DNA of 64,000 nt from Clostridium sp. AM58-1XD (GTDB taxonomy: Bacteria > Bacillota > Clostridia > Lachnospirales > Lachnospiraceae). The stretch lies in the NCBI RefSeq assembly GCF_003464085.1, contig NZ_QSDR01000003.1:62001-126000 (forward strand). Direction: 5' to 3'. Below are positions 37,525-46,724 of this stretch, in pieces. The notes below the pieces were generated by a model, which saw nothing but the letters and a program-made list of their open reading frames with translations, ran no database searches and was not told the origin of the DNA. A program made the position numbers and the translations under genes. The first letter of the stretch is position 1. Each line of letters starts with the position of its first letter.

Positions 37525-37612
37525 GAACAGCCGTTAATGAGTACCTGCCTTTTAGACGGCGCGTATTTGGGATTTTATAGCTCGCTCCATTTCCAATTTC
37601 AGAGGTAAATTC

Positions 37613-38494
37613 ATGAAACTCCATAAGCTACAATACTACTGTGCGGCATGCAGGAACGGAAGCATAACCAAGGCCGCCAATGAGCTCCACGTTTCGCAGC
37701 CGTCTATTTCCATGGCCATCCGGGAGCTTGAGAACGAGTTCGGCGTCCTGCTTTTGGAGCGGAACAACAAAGGATTTGCGGTGACCCAGGAGGGGAAGTA
37801 TTTCTGTGAAAGGGCCATGGCCCTGTTGGAACAGGCGGATGAGCTGGACCAGATGATGCGGGACATAGGGAACCGGAGAAAGCGGATTAACCTAGGGATA
37901 CCGCCTATGATAGGCACATTCCTGTTTCCTAAGATGTATAAAGAATTCAAAAAATATTATCCGGAAATCATGCTTAATTCCAGAGAGGGAGGAAGCCGGT
38001 ATCTGATGGAGATGCTGGACGACAGTGTTCTGGATTTCGCAATTGTTCCAATCAATGATCTGACTGAGGATTCCTATAATATTCTGAAGCTGACGGAGAC
38101 GGAAACAGTATTCTGTGTGTCCAGGAATCATCCGCTGGCCGGGCGTGGCAAGGTCTCCGTTGAGCAGATCAAGGATGAGCCGCTGATTATGTTTAACGAC
38201 GGTTTCTACCAGAATCAGGTCATCAAGGAACGGTTTGAAAGGGAAGGATTCAGGCCCAGAATCCTGCATTATTCCAGCCAGTTTTATACCATCAAGGAAT
38301 TCATATCCGATGAAATCACAGCGGGTTTTATGTTCCGGGATATTGCGGAGACCGTACCGGAAATCAGGGGGATTTCCCTGGAAAATCCGGTCTATATCCA
38401 GATAGGCCTTGTCTGGAAGCGGAACCGGCATATGTTTCACGATGCAGCCAGGTTCCTGGACTTTACTAAGAAGTATGCGAAAACAATTTTATAA
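37613..38494 (+). CDS. LysR family transcriptional regulator
   Basis: A 293-aa regulator with N-terminal helix-turn-helix (GSITKAANELHVSQPSISMAIRELE) and a substrate-binding C-terminal domain (from about INLGIPPMIGTFLFP). It is followed by a strong terminator and then by a hydroxyacid dehydrogenase and a C45 hydrolase, which it may control. The base composition of this three-gene block looks richer in G+C than gdpP-dnaB, suggesting later acquisition. Confidence 0.88.
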   Translation: MKLHKLQYYCAACRNGSITKAANELHVSQPSISMAIRELENEFGVLLLERNNKGFAVTQEGKYFCERAMALLEQADELDQMMRDIGNRRKRINLGIPPMIGTFLFPKMYKEFKKYYPEIMLNSREGGSRYLMEMLDDSVLDFAIVPINDLTEDSYNILKLTETETVFCVSRNHPLAGRGKVSVEQIKDEPLIMFNDGFYQNQVIKERFEREGFRPRILHYSSQFYTIKEFISDEITAGFMFRDIAETVPEIRGISLENPVYIQIGLVWKRNRHMFHDAARFLDFTKKYAKTIL

Positions 38495-38553
38495 AAGCAG
38501 AATAACAAAATAGTTAATAAAAAAGTTAAGAAAACAAGAGCAATCAATGGATG

Positions 38554-38597
38554 AAAAGATTATGGCGGACCAGCAACGGTTTGCCATAATCTTTTTT
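38554..38597 (+). terminator. Rho-independent terminator after the LysR gene
   Basis: AAAAGATTATGGC (38554-38566) pairs with GCCATAATCTTTT (38583-38595), ending in a six-T run. It could also act on minus-strand transcripts. Confidence 0.85.
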
Positions 38598-38686
38598 GAT
38601 GGTTTCATCAGAAAAAAAGATTTTACTTATGGACCTTTAAGGAATAGTATGTATATATAAGGATGACAGTGAAGGGGGAAGCGAAA

Positions 38687-39762
38687 GTGGTAAAACACAA
38701 GATAGCGGTTATTGCAGGAGACGGCATTGGCCCGGAGGTGCTGACGGAGGGGATTAAGGTCCTGAACCGTGTGGCGGAATGTGACGGAGGTTTTGACTTC
38801 GAATTTACATATTTCCCATGGGGGTGCGAGTACTATTTAAAGACTGGAAAAATGATGGATGACGACGGGATTGAAAGGCTGAAGGAGTTTGACGCGATCT
38901 TTCTGGGAGCGGTTGGGTATCCCGGAGTACCGGATCACATATCCCTGTGGGATTTGCTGCTGACCATCAGGAAGAGTTTCGACCAGTATGTGAATTTGCG
39001 GCCGGTGAAGCTTTTGGAGGGAGCGCCTTGTCCACTTAAGGATGTGGATAGAAAAGATGTTGATATGATATTTGTACGGGAGAACAGCGAGGGCGAGTAC
39101 GCAGGAAGCGGCAGCTGGCTGTTTAAAGGAAAACCACACGAGGTGGTGCTCCAGGAAGGGGTGTTCTCCAGGCATGGCTGCCAGCGCATTATCAGATATG
39201 CATACAACCTGGCCCGGGAGAAAGGAAAGTCTCTGACCAGTATCAGTAAGGGAAATGCGCTGAACTACTCCATGGTTTTCTGGGATCAGATATTTAAGGA
39301 GATAGGGGAAGAGTATCCGGATGTCAAGACACAGTCCTTATTGGTGGATGCCGCCAGCATGTTCATGGTAAAAGACCCGGGGCGTTTTGAGATTGTAGTA
39401 ACATCCAATCTGTTCGGGGATATTCTGACGGATCTGGCGCAGCCATTGCCGGAGGAATGGGTTTGGCGGCCGGGGCGAACCTGAATCCGGAACGGGAATT
39501 TCCGTCCATGTTTGAACCGATCCATGGATCGGCGCCGGATATTGCAGGACAAGGCAGGGCCAATCCCCTGGCTGCCGTATGGTCGGCCAGCCAGATGCTG
39601 GATTTCTTCGGACATGAGGAGTGGGGAAAATGTCTGATCGAGATTATAGAAGAGGTGTTAAAGGAGAAAAAGGTATTGACGCCTGACCTTGGCGGCGCGG
39701 CAACAACAAGCCAGGTAGGGGACGAGGTCGTTTTAAAGTTACGGCATAGGAAAAAGGCCTGA
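38687..39762 (+). CDS. Tartrate/D-malate-type dehydrogenase (frameshifted)
   Basis: GTG 38687 is the preferred start because AAGGGGG lies eight bases upstream; ATG 38663 has no good site. Landmarks: KIAVIAGDGIGPEVLTEG, the substrate region DLLLTIRKSFDQYVNLRPV, RENSEGEYAG, KGNALNYSM, and after the break FEPIHGSAPDIAGQGRANP. At about 39439 one missing G in GCGCAGCC shifts the frame; corrected it reads DILTDLAAAIAGGMGLAAGAN. The result is a normal about 359-aa NAD-dependent beta-decarboxylating dehydrogenase, closest in pattern to tartrate or D-malate enzymes. The break is likely a sequence error. Confidence 0.85.
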
Positions 39763-39803
39763 TAGAGGCCCCTTTTGGGAGGGGGGAAAGGAAGGTGAAT
39801 GGT

Positions 39804-40889
39804 ATGGAGAATTTTCCATTAGCAGAGATAGCGGGAACACCGTATGAAATTGGTTATCAGCACGGGAAGCTTTTTAAAGAGAAGGTGGCGGATACAATTG
39901 CATGTTACAGGGAAATGTTCATGGATTACTCAAACCTTGAGTGGGAGAGGGCCAAAGAGCTTTCTAAGGGTTTTACGGAGATTATCCGCGACTACAATCC
40001 GGATTATCTGGAAGAGATAAAAGGGGTTGCTGCGGGTTCCGGATTTGAATTTGAAGATATCCTAGCGCTCAACTGCCGGAGTGAGCTGGTTTTTGTGGGC
40101 AGTGAAATGGATCAGACGGACGGCGGCTGTACATCCATCGGTATCAGCAGCGACGCAGGAGCGGGCGGGGATGCCTTTTTGGCGCACAACTGGGACTGGA
40201 AGACCAGCCAGCGCGGGGCCATGATCATGATGAAGATACGGCAAAAGAACGGAAAACCGGATATTTTCATGGTTACCGAAGCTGGGATCATCGGTAAGAC
40301 CGGGTTTAACAGCGCCGGAATCTGTCTGTATCTCAACGCTCTGTCCACCAACCAGGCGCCTAAGGGACTGCCGCTGCACCTGGCCATGAGAGGAATCCTG
40401 GACTGTGAGACGCTGGCTGAGGCCATCGGCGCAGCCACCAGGTTCCAGATTGGCTGCTGCGCTAATTTCATGATTGGACACAGGAACGGAGAGTGTGTGG
40501 ATATTGAGATAGAAAATGAGGACTTTGACGTCTTGTACCCTAAGAATGGTATTCTTGTACATACGAATCATTTTATCAGCAGCCGTCTGCCGCTGGCGCC
40601 CAGGAAGGATACGTCCAAGCAGAAATTTGCGGATACCTTTGTAAGGCTGGGAAGGGCCGATAAGCTGTTGAGGAAAAAGGGAAGGGAGATCTCGGAAAAG
40701 GATATTATGGAAGTGTTAAGGGACCATGTGGAATATCCCTGCAGCATCTGCCGCCACGACGATCCGAAAGCGCCTAAGGGAAAGAGGATGGGAACCGTGT
40801 TCTCTATAGTCGTGAACCTGACCAAGGGCAGGATATATTTTTGCAAAGGCAATCCCTGTGAGACAGAATATGAAGAATTCCGTCTGTAG
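39804..40889 (+). CDS. C45 family autoproteolytic acyltransferase/hydrolase
   Basis: Start set at ATG 39804, preceded by GGAAGG; an in-frame GTG at 39795 overlaps that site. About 361 aa of the acyl-CoA:6-aminopenicillanate acyltransferase (C45) family. The nucleophile Cys follows a Gly pair in TDGGCTSIGI (about residue 110), where self-cleavage would expose it; HNWDWK and NSAGICLYLNAL are further family marks. It is probably an N-terminal-nucleophile amidase acting on a small amide or peptide. Its place after a hydroxyacid dehydrogenase suggests processing of an N-acyl or amide substrate. Confidence 0.85.
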   Translation: MENFPLAEIAGTPYEIGYQHGKLFKEKVADTIACYREMFMDYSNLEWERAKELSKGFTEIIRDYNPDYLEEIKGVAAGSGFEFEDILALNCRSELVFVGSEMDQTDGGCTSIGISSDAGAGGDAFLAHNWDWKTSQRGAMIMMKIRQKNGKPDIFMVTEAGIIGKTGFNSAGICLYLNALSTNQAPKGLPLHLAMRGILDCETLAEAIGAATRFQIGCCANFMIGHRNGECVDIEIENEDFDVLYPKNGILVHTNHFISSRLPLAPRKDTSKQKFADTFVRLGRADKLLRKKGREISEKDIMEVLRDHVEYPCSICRHDDPKAPKGKRMGTVFSIVVNLTKGRIYFCKGNPCETEYEEFRL

Positions 40890-40890
40890 A

Positions 40891-40919
40891 CTGACTTGAG
40901 GTCAGCAGCAAATTTTTTT
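40891..40919 (+). terminator. Weak terminator after the C45 hydrolase gene
   Basis: CTGAC-TTGAG-GTCAG forms a five-bp hairpin and a seven-T run follows seven bases later. The stem is short, so the call is tentative. Confidence 0.4.
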
Positions 40920-41004
40920 CATCTCACAGTCATATTTTCGAATATCCTCTCATAAGATATAAACAGGTTACGAAATATTGTTAACTAAAGGAGAGGATTT
41001 AGTC

Positions 41005-41661
41005 ATGGGTGAGATACATTACTTAATATCAGATGCATCCAAAAAAGTGGACGTGGAGTCGCATGTACTGAGATACTGGGAAGATGAACTGGAATTAAAG
41101 ATTCCCCGTAATGAGATGGGGCATCGTTATTATACAGATTTTCATATCCGCCTTTTCCAGCAGATCAAAGCGCTGAAGGAAAAAGGATATCAGCTGAAGG
41201 CGATAAAAACGGCCCTTGATAAAATGACAGCTGAAGGAAAAGAGGAATTATCCGATGAAATGATGGATGAGGCTGCGGCCGCGCTTCGCGAAAGTGCCGC
41301 ATCGGCCGGGACAAACCTCGTATCAGTTTCGGGCGAAGGCGGACAGGCCCTTCAGACGATGACGGCAGAGGAAAAAATGGAGCAGTTCCAGGAAATCATG
41401 AACCATATTATTGGACGGGCTCTCGAGCATAATAATGAGCAGCTGAGTCAGGATATAAGCATGCTGGTCAATGATAAGATGTCGAAAGAGATAGAATATC
41501 TCATGAGGGTCAGCGACGAGAAGGAAGATGAACGTTTCAAACAGCTGGATGAAACGATCCGTGCATATCAGAAGGAGGGAAAGGGACGCGCAGAAGCGGC
41601 CGCCTCCAAAGTTCCGTTTTTCCGCAGAAAGAAATTTGGGAGAAGCGGAAAGAAAATGTAA
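41005..41661 (+). CDS. MerR family transcriptional regulator
   Basis: Start set at ATG 41005, downstream of AAAGGAG; an upstream in-frame TTG at 40978 has no site. About 218 aa with a MerR-type winged helix at the N-terminus (YLISDASKKVDVESHVLRYWEDEL ... RYYTDFHIRLFQQIKAL, split) and a long charged, probably coiled-coil C-terminal part ending in a basic tail (FFRRKKFGRSGKK). No effector cysteines are obvious. It may belong to the ancestral dnaB neighbourhood interrupted by the 37613-40889 block. Confidence 0.83.
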   Translation: MGEIHYLISDASKKVDVESHVLRYWEDELELKIPRNEMGHRYYTDFHIRLFQQIKALKEKGYQLKAIKTALDKMTAEGKEELSDEMMDEAAAALRESAASAGTNLVSVSGEGGQALQTMTAEEKMEQFQEIMNHIIGRALEHNNEQLSQDISMLVNDKMSKEIEYLMRVSDEKEDERFKQLDETIRAYQKEGKGRAEAAASKVPFFRRKKFGRSGKKM

Positions 41662-41698
41662 GAAGAACAGCATAAGAACAGAAATGATTATGGCGCAG

Positions 41699-41758
41699 GC
41701 CGGGAAACAGACAATTGCTGATGGAAATCCATCATAAAGTACTGTTTCCCGGCTTTTT
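41699..41758 (+). terminator. Rho-independent terminator after the MerR gene
   Basis: GCCGGGAAACAG (41699-41710) pairs exactly with CTGTTTCCCGGC (41742-41753), followed by TTTTT. Confidence 0.88.
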
Positions 41759-41786
41759 CGTAGAAGTTGCACAAAAAAATAGGCTA

Positions 41787-41858
41787 AGGATGTGTAGTTT
41801 TACTATTTACATGGAACGTAGGATGTAGTATATTAAAAGCAAGTTAAACATAGGATGT
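41787..41858 (+). promoter_or_regulatory. Three AGGATGT direct repeats, probable GntR operators
   Basis: AGGATGT occurs at 41787, 41820 and 41852, i.e. 33 and 32 bases apart, about three helical turns each. Extended matches: AACGTAGGATGT and AACATAGGATGT. The middle copy lies between -35 and -10 of the promoter at 41806. A related AACATATGATGT overlaps the -10 of the GntR gene at 45420, pointing to that regulator. Confidence 0.6.
41806..41834 (+). promoter_or_regulatory. Sigma-A promoter of the TRAP/BKACE cluster
   Basis: TTTACA at 41806-41811 and TATATT at 41829-41834 with a 17-base spacer, one mismatch in each box. Repressor boxes overlap it. Confidence 0.65.
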
Positions 41859-41889
41859 TCTACGTAGCATATAAATAGGAGGATGAAAT

Positions 41890-42561
41890 ATGAAAGTAGC
41901 TTTAGTTTACACGAGTACAACACCAGAATTAATTGAGCTTGTTGAGAGGGAAGTGGGAGACCTCCTTCCAAAAGAGACCGAGGTGATCAGCTATCAGGAC
42001 CCGTCAATTCTGGCGGAGGTGAGAGATGCGGGATATGTCACGGCACCGCCGGCAGCAAGGCTTGTAGGAATGTATATGACAGCGGTATCGGCAGGGGCGG
42101 ATGCTGTCCTCAATCTGTGTTCATCCGTAGGAGAAGTCGCAGACGCAGCACAGGATATTGCGAAATACACAGGGATCCCGATTGTCCGTGTAGACGAAGA
42201 GATGTGCAGAGAGGCGGTTAGAAAGGGCACAAGGATCGGCGTTATGGCAACGCTTCCAACGACACTGAACCCTACCAAGAATACGATTTTAAGAGTTGCA
42301 AGGGAAATGAACAGACATGTGGAACTGGTAGATGTTCTGGTAGACGGCGGTTTTGGCCTGGATCAGGAACAGTTCAAAGCTCTTATGACGGAGTATGCAG
42401 GAAAGATTGCAGATCAGGTAGACGTAATTCTTTTTGCACAGGGCTCTATGGCGTATTGTGAAGAGTATATTCACGATAAATATGATAAAATTGTATTATC
42501 AAGCCCGAGGTTCGGTGCTGCAGCGCTAAAAGAAGCGCTCATAAAGAAAGGATTAATGTAA
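41890..42561 (+). CDS. Asp/Glu racemase superfamily protein with one catalytic cysteine
   Basis: A 223-aa racemase-fold protein. The first active-site Cys is in NLCSSVGEVADA; the second expected Cys is replaced in LFAQGSMAYCEEY (Gly-Ser in place of Cys-Thr), as in the paralogue at 24697. It is therefore probably not a classical racemase and may be an isomerase, decarboxylase or lyase acting on the TRAP-imported acid. First gene of the cluster, just behind a strong operator/promoter region, 24 bases before the DctP gene. Confidence 0.8.
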   Translation: MKVALVYTSTTPELIELVEREVGDLLPKETEVISYQDPSILAEVRDAGYVTAPPAARLVGMYMTAVSAGADAVLNLCSSVGEVADAAQDIAKYTGIPIVRVDEEMCREAVRKGTRIGVMATLPTTLNPTKNTILRVAREMNRHVELVDVLVDGGFGLDQEQFKALMTEYAGKIADQVDVILFAQGSMAYCEEYIHDKYDKIVLSSPRFGAAALKEALIKKGLM

Positions 42562-42585
42562 TTTCCGGCGAAAGGAGAAGGAAAT

Positions 42586-43605
42586 ATGTTTAAGAGGTTA
42601 AAGAAAATAGCTGCGGTTGCATGTGCGGCAGCGATGGTATTTTCCATGACAGCCTGCGGATCTGCACAGGATAAAAAAGTTGTTCTGCATTTTACCCATA
42701 CACAAAGTCCGGGATCAATCAGTGATCTGACGGCGCAGCAGTTTAAACAGCTGGTGGAAGAAAAAAGCGGAGGAAGAATTGAGGTAAATATTTATTCTAA
42801 CTGCGGACTCTCCGGTGGCGACCTTACAAAGGCCATAGAGCTGGTTCAGGCAGGTAACATCGATATTCACTCCTGTGCGCCGCCCAATATAGCGAACTAT
42901 GACAAGAAATTTTATTCTTTCTGGCTTCCATTCCTTTTCCCGAATTCGGACGACCTGCTGGCCTTCTGTCACAGTGAAAAGGTACATGACGTAGTGAACG
43001 GATGGTGCAATGATCTGGAAATGGAAATGCTCGGCATCAACAACGCAGGATCAAGACAGATATCAAACAGCAAGAAAGAAATTACGGCTCCGGAAGACTT
43101 AAAGGGAATGAATATCCGGGTTCCGGGTGCGAATATTTTCATCGATCTGTATCGCAACTACTTCGGAGCGAACCCCACAGCCATGGACTTCTCTGAAGTT
43201 TATACATCCCTTCAGCAGAAGACCATCGACGGACAGGAGAATCCGATCGCCGTATTCGATTCTTCCAAGTTTGCAGAGGTGCAGCAGTACGTAACACTTT
43301 GGGATGGCGTACGCGATACGACAATCTGGGTCATGAGCCAGAAGACGATGAAGCGGTTATCTCCGGAAGACCAGGCGCTGGTAAGGGAATGTGCAACAGA
43401 GGCTCTCGACTGGGGCAACGATTATCTGGCGGACAATGAAGCAAAAATCATTGAGAAACTGAAAGACGGCGGAACGGTTATTACAGAGCTGACGGATGAA
43501 CAGAAAGCGGAGTTCCAGAAGGCATGTGCAGGAATTTATGATGACTATGCGCAGTCGGTAGGACAGGATGTAATCGATCTGTTTACAGGCGGTTACAAAG
43601 AATAA
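42586..43605 (+). CDS. TRAP transporter solute-binding lipoprotein (DctP family)
   Basis: A 339-aa lipoprotein (lipobox MTAC about residue 24) with the DctP carboxylate-arginine region LKGMNIRVPGANIFIDLYRNYFGA and the LQQKTIDGQENPIAVF loop. It is distinct from the DctP at 19384-20424, so a different ligand is likely. The permease genes follow at once. Confidence 0.92.
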   Translation: MFKRLKKIAAVACAAAMVFSMTACGSAQDKKVVLHFTHTQSPGSISDLTAQQFKQLVEEKSGGRIEVNIYSNCGLSGGDLTKAIELVQAGNIDIHSCAPPNIANYDKKFYSFWLPFLFPNSDDLLAFCHSEKVHDVVNGWCNDLEMEMLGINNAGSRQISNSKKEITAPEDLKGMNIRVPGANIFIDLYRNYFGANPTAMDFSEVYTSLQQKTIDGQENPIAVFDSSKFAEVQQYVTLWDGVRDTTIWVMSQKTMKRLSPEDQALVRECATEALDWGNDYLADNEAKIIEKLKDGGTVITELTDEQKAEFQKACAGIYDDYAQSVGQDVIDLFTGGYKE

Positions 43606-43618
43606 CAGGAGGAAGGGT

Positions 43619-44101
43619 ATGAAAGAAAAAGGTTTGTTTAGCGATTTCTGGGAAAATCTTGAAGAGTATCTCTGTTCCATCGCGCTTATCATTATGGCAG
43701 TCGTTACCTTTATGAACGTATTTTCCAGAAAAATATCATGGTTCAACATGTCGTTTACACAGGAACTTGTTACAACGATGTTCGTATGGGTATGCTGTCT
43801 GGCAGCAGCTAGCGTATTTAAAACGAATTCTCATATGGGATTCAGCTATCTCACTGACAAATTTACAGGAACGAAGAAAAAAGTTTACCGCATTTGCAGA
43901 CTACTTCTGTGTTCGGCAAACTACGTGATCTGGATTGTATGGGGAGCACAGATGGTGTACCGCCAGTATCATTACAATCTGCTCACAGGCGTTTTGGAAA
44001 TGCCTCAGTGGACAATCGGTATTGCGATCCCGTTAACAGCCGTATTTTCCATAATACGTATGGTTCAGTACGAAATTAAATCATCAAAGGAGGGAAATTA
44101 A
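43619..44101 (+). CDS. TRAP transporter small permease (DctQ family)
   Basis: A 160-aa four-helix membrane protein with the DctQ pattern NVFSRKISWFNMSFTQELV and MFVWVCCLAAASVFKTNSHMG. It lies between the DctP and DctM genes, with GGAGG ahead of the start. Confidence 0.88.
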   Translation: MKEKGLFSDFWENLEEYLCSIALIIMAVVTFMNVFSRKISWFNMSFTQELVTTMFVWVCCLAAASVFKTNSHMGFSYLTDKFTGTKKKVYRICRLLLCSANYVIWIVWGAQMVYRQYHYNLLTGVLEMPQWTIGIAIPLTAVFSIIRMVQYEIKSSKEGN

Positions 44102-44102
44102 T

Positions 44103-45371
44103 ATGTCAGCAGCGATTCTTTTTGGCTCCATGGCGATTATGATTGCGTTCGGTATTCCGATTGCAATTGTGCTTGGCGTATCCAGCGCCCTCACCCTGAT
44201 GTATTCCGGTTCTCCTCTTGGAGTCATTCCTTCCATGATGCAGGCGACCGTACAGAAATTCTCTCTTTTGACAATCCCGTTATTCGTCCTCGCAGGTGCG
44301 ATCATGGACAAGGGCGGCATTTCCAAACGTCTGATCAAACTGGCAGACAGTATGATCGGACCAGTCCACGGCGGACTTGGCTATGTGGCAGTTGTAACGG
44401 CATTATTCTTTGCGGCCATTTCCGGTTCCGGTACGGCAACTGTAGCTGCGATGGGATCAATCCTGATTCCAGCTATGGTGCGCCAGGGATACGATCCGGG
44501 ATTTTCCAGTGCGTTATCCGCAATATCAGGATCGCTTGGCACCGTTATCCCGCCAAGTATCACATTTATTATCTATGGCATGATTACAGGAGAATCCATT
44601 GGAGACCTCTTCTTATCGGGTATTGTTCCCGGATGTATTTTCGGACTTATGCTCTGTGTGACGGTCTTCGTTCAGGCCAAGAAAAACGGCTGGAAGGGCG
44701 ATACGCAGCGCGCTTCATCCAAGGAGATCGGAAAACTGTTTTTAGACACTGTATGGGGCCTTTTAAGCCCGGTTATCGTACTTGGCGGTATATATTCAGG
44801 ACTTTTTACACCGACAGAAGCAGCGGCCGTAGCGGTTATGTACAGCCTGTTTGTAGGTAAATTCATTTACAAGGAACTCCATTTTGCGGAGTTGAAGGAA
44901 ACACTGTTTTCCACAGCAAAGACAACCGGTATGATTCTGCTGATTATCATGAACGCAGGAATTTTCTCATGGGTGCTGACCCAGCAGGGCATCGCGGCTT
45001 CTCTTACAGAAATGGCGCTTGCACTCACAACGAATAAGTATATTATGCTTTTTATTATCAACATCGTATTCCTGTGTGCCGGCTGTGTAATGGACAATAC
45101 CAGTGCACTCTACATACTCGTTCCGATAATTATGCCGATCGCAAAGGCTCTGGATATCAATCTTGTCCACTTAGGAGTTATCCTTGTACTGAACCTGTCT
45201 ATCGGTCAGGTGACACCTCCTGTAGGCCCGAACCTTTACGTAGCAGCAGATATCGGTAAAGTTAAATTCGAGGTTATATGCCGTAAGATGGTACCTCTTC
45301 TGCTGATGTCCCTTGTAGCCTTGTTTGCTATCACATATATTCCATGGTTTGCTACCTGTCTCATCCACTAG
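44103..45371 (+). CDS. TRAP transporter large permease (DctM family)
   Basis: A 422-aa polytopic permease: AISGSGTATVAAMGSILIPAM, VIPPSITFIIYG, FTPTEAAAVAVMYSLFVGK, and C-terminal GQVTPPVGPNLYVAADIG. It completes the second TRAP system of the window and starts right behind the DctQ stop. Confidence 0.93.
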   Translation: MSAAILFGSMAIMIAFGIPIAIVLGVSSALTLMYSGSPLGVIPSMMQATVQKFSLLTIPLFVLAGAIMDKGGISKRLIKLADSMIGPVHGGLGYVAVVTALFFAAISGSGTATVAAMGSILIPAMVRQGYDPGFSSALSAISGSLGTVIPPSITFIIYGMITGESIGDLFLSGIVPGCIFGLMLCVTVFVQAKKNGWKGDTQRASSKEIGKLFLDTVWGLLSPVIVLGGIYSGLFTPTEAAAVAVMYSLFVGKFIYKELHFAELKETLFSTAKTTGMILLIIMNAGIFSWVLTQQGIAASLTEMALALTTNKYIMLFIINIVFLCAGCVMDNTSALYILVPIIMPIAKALDINLVHLGVILVLNLSIGQVTPPVGPNLYVAADIGKVKFEVICRKMVPLLLMSLVALFAITYIPWFATCLIH

Positions 45372-45407
45372 GAATAAATGGAATGGATTTTCCCCGGAAA
45401 CAGAAGA

Positions 45408-45436
45408 TTGCGCTGAACCAACATATGATGTATACT
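45408..45436 (+). promoter_or_regulatory. Promoter and operator of the GntR gene
   Basis: TTGCGC (45408-45413), 17-base spacer, TATACT (45431-45436). AACATATGATGT at 45420-45431 resembles the repeats before 41890 and overlaps the -10 box, suggesting autorepression. Confidence 0.6.
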
Positions 45437-45464
45437 TAAAGAAGAGCGGGCAAGGAGGTTCAGT

Positions 45465-46199
45465 ATGGGAAATACAAGCTTTTTAAAAGAAGCGGTTGGC
45501 GGAAAATCTGTAGTAAGCAAGATTGTAGACAATATTACAAATGCAATTATAAATGGAGAATTAAATCCGGGAGATAAGATTCCGACGGAAGGAGAACTGT
45601 CCGAGTCCATGGGAGTCGGAAGGAACTCTGTCCGGGAAGCGATAAAAATACTGGAGGCTTATGGAGTCGTCCATATAAAGAGAGCAGAGGGGACATTTGT
45701 CAGCCAGGAGTATGACAGCAAGATGATATATCCGGTCTTATACGGAATCATTCTTCAGAAGGATTCCACGAAGCAGATCATGGAGCTCCGTAAGGTAATT
45801 GATGTAGGAATTCTTCAACTGGCTGTTGACAAACTGAACTCCACAGGATTTGGAGATGCGTATCTGAATGCGGTGGAAGAAGCTCTGGACAGCCTGGAAA
45901 AAGAAGTTCATTCCGATGAGCTTCAGATTCGCAGGGTACATGAAGCAGATGTGGCATTCCATGCGGCCGTTGTAGGCATTACGGAGAACACGATGCTGGA
46001 GGCTATATGCAATTATGTGGATAAGATTACCCGCCGGTCCAGAATGACGACAATGGATCAGATATTTTCAGGAGGAGAGCTGGAAAATTTCCTGGAAATG
46101 CATCGCCGGATTGTCAGGCTTTTGCAGGAACGGGATGCGGCTTCCATTTATAAAATTGTCGAAGAACATTATCAGTACTGGGTTAAGGTAAAAGAGTAG
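45465..46199 (+). CDS. GntR family regulator with FCD effector domain
   Basis: A 244-aa FadR-subfamily regulator: N-terminal winged helix (GELNPGDKIPTEGELSES, then VGRNSVREAIKILEAYGVV) and a helical FCD domain with the usual metal/ligand Asp-His pattern (RVHEADVAFHAAVVGITEN). It probably represses the flanking TRAP/BKACE genes until an acid inducer binds. GGAGG precedes the ATG. It has its own promoter. Confidence 0.92.
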   Translation: MGNTSFLKEAVGGKSVVSKIVDNITNAIINGELNPGDKIPTEGELSESMGVGRNSVREAIKILEAYGVVHIKRAEGTFVSQEYDSKMIYPVLYGIILQKDSTKQIMELRKVIDVGILQLAVDKLNSTGFGDAYLNAVEEALDSLEKEVHSDELQIRRVHEADVAFHAAVVGITENTMLEAICNYVDKITRRSRMTTMDQIFSGGELENFLEMHRRIVRLLQERDAASIYKIVEEHYQYWVKVKE

Positions 46200-46202
46200 C
46201 AG

Positions 46203-46284
46203 GCGGCTGCTGCATAGAGGACAGGGACGATGACAGGACAGGTGTCATAAGAAGTCGGATATGCAGCAGCCCCTTTTGTTTTTT
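46203..46284 (+). terminator. Terminator after the GntR gene
   Basis: GCTGCTGCATA (46206-46216) pairs with TATGCAGCAGC (46260-46270), an inner ATGACA/TGTCAT helix sits in the loop, and T-rich sequence follows (TTTTGTTTTTT). Confidence 0.7.
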
Positions 46285-46345
46285 GGTTCACAGTGAGTTT
46301 GTCTTGCTTTTTGCCCACTGTTTATAGGAAAGGAAGGGAAAAATA

Positions 46346-46699
46346 ATGATTTATAGAAAGAAAAGTGATTTGGAAGTCGTACCGATTGAGAACTGTATGG
46401 GAGGAAAAGGAACCGTCTCCATGGAAAAACTGCTGTATGCACCGGAGGAGATGCTGGGAAAAGGCCGGGCTTACGTACGCCATACATTAAATCCAGGCGT
46501 TGCAATCGGAAGCCATAAACATGAAAAAGAAATGGAAACCATGGTGATTGTCAGCGGCCGGGCGGTACATAAAATCAATGGAGAAGTGCAGCTGCTGGAA
46601 GCTGGAGATATCATCGCAGCCGAACCGGGAGATACACATGAAATCGCAAATGAGGGAGAAGAACCTCTCGTTCTGATCGCCCAGGTATTGTATGAATAA
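46346..46699 (+). CDS. Cupin domain protein
   Basis: A 117-aa single-domain cupin. Metal-site motif 1 is GSHKHEKEMETMVIVSG (His, His, Glu) and motif 2 GDTHEIAN (His). Small cupins of this type are often isomerases, sugar-acid epimerases or metal-dependent lyases, or sensors. It overlaps the region just before the BKACE start and is probably co-transcribed with BKACE and the kinase. Confidence 0.83.
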   Translation: MIYRKKSDLEVVPIENCMGGKGTVSMEKLLYAPEEMLGKGRAYVRHTLNPGVAIGSHKHEKEMETMVIVSGRAVHKINGEVQLLEAGDIIAAEPGDTHEIANEGEEPLVLIAQVLYE

Positions 46700-46724
46700 C
46701 ATGTTTAAAAAGGAGAGAGATCAT

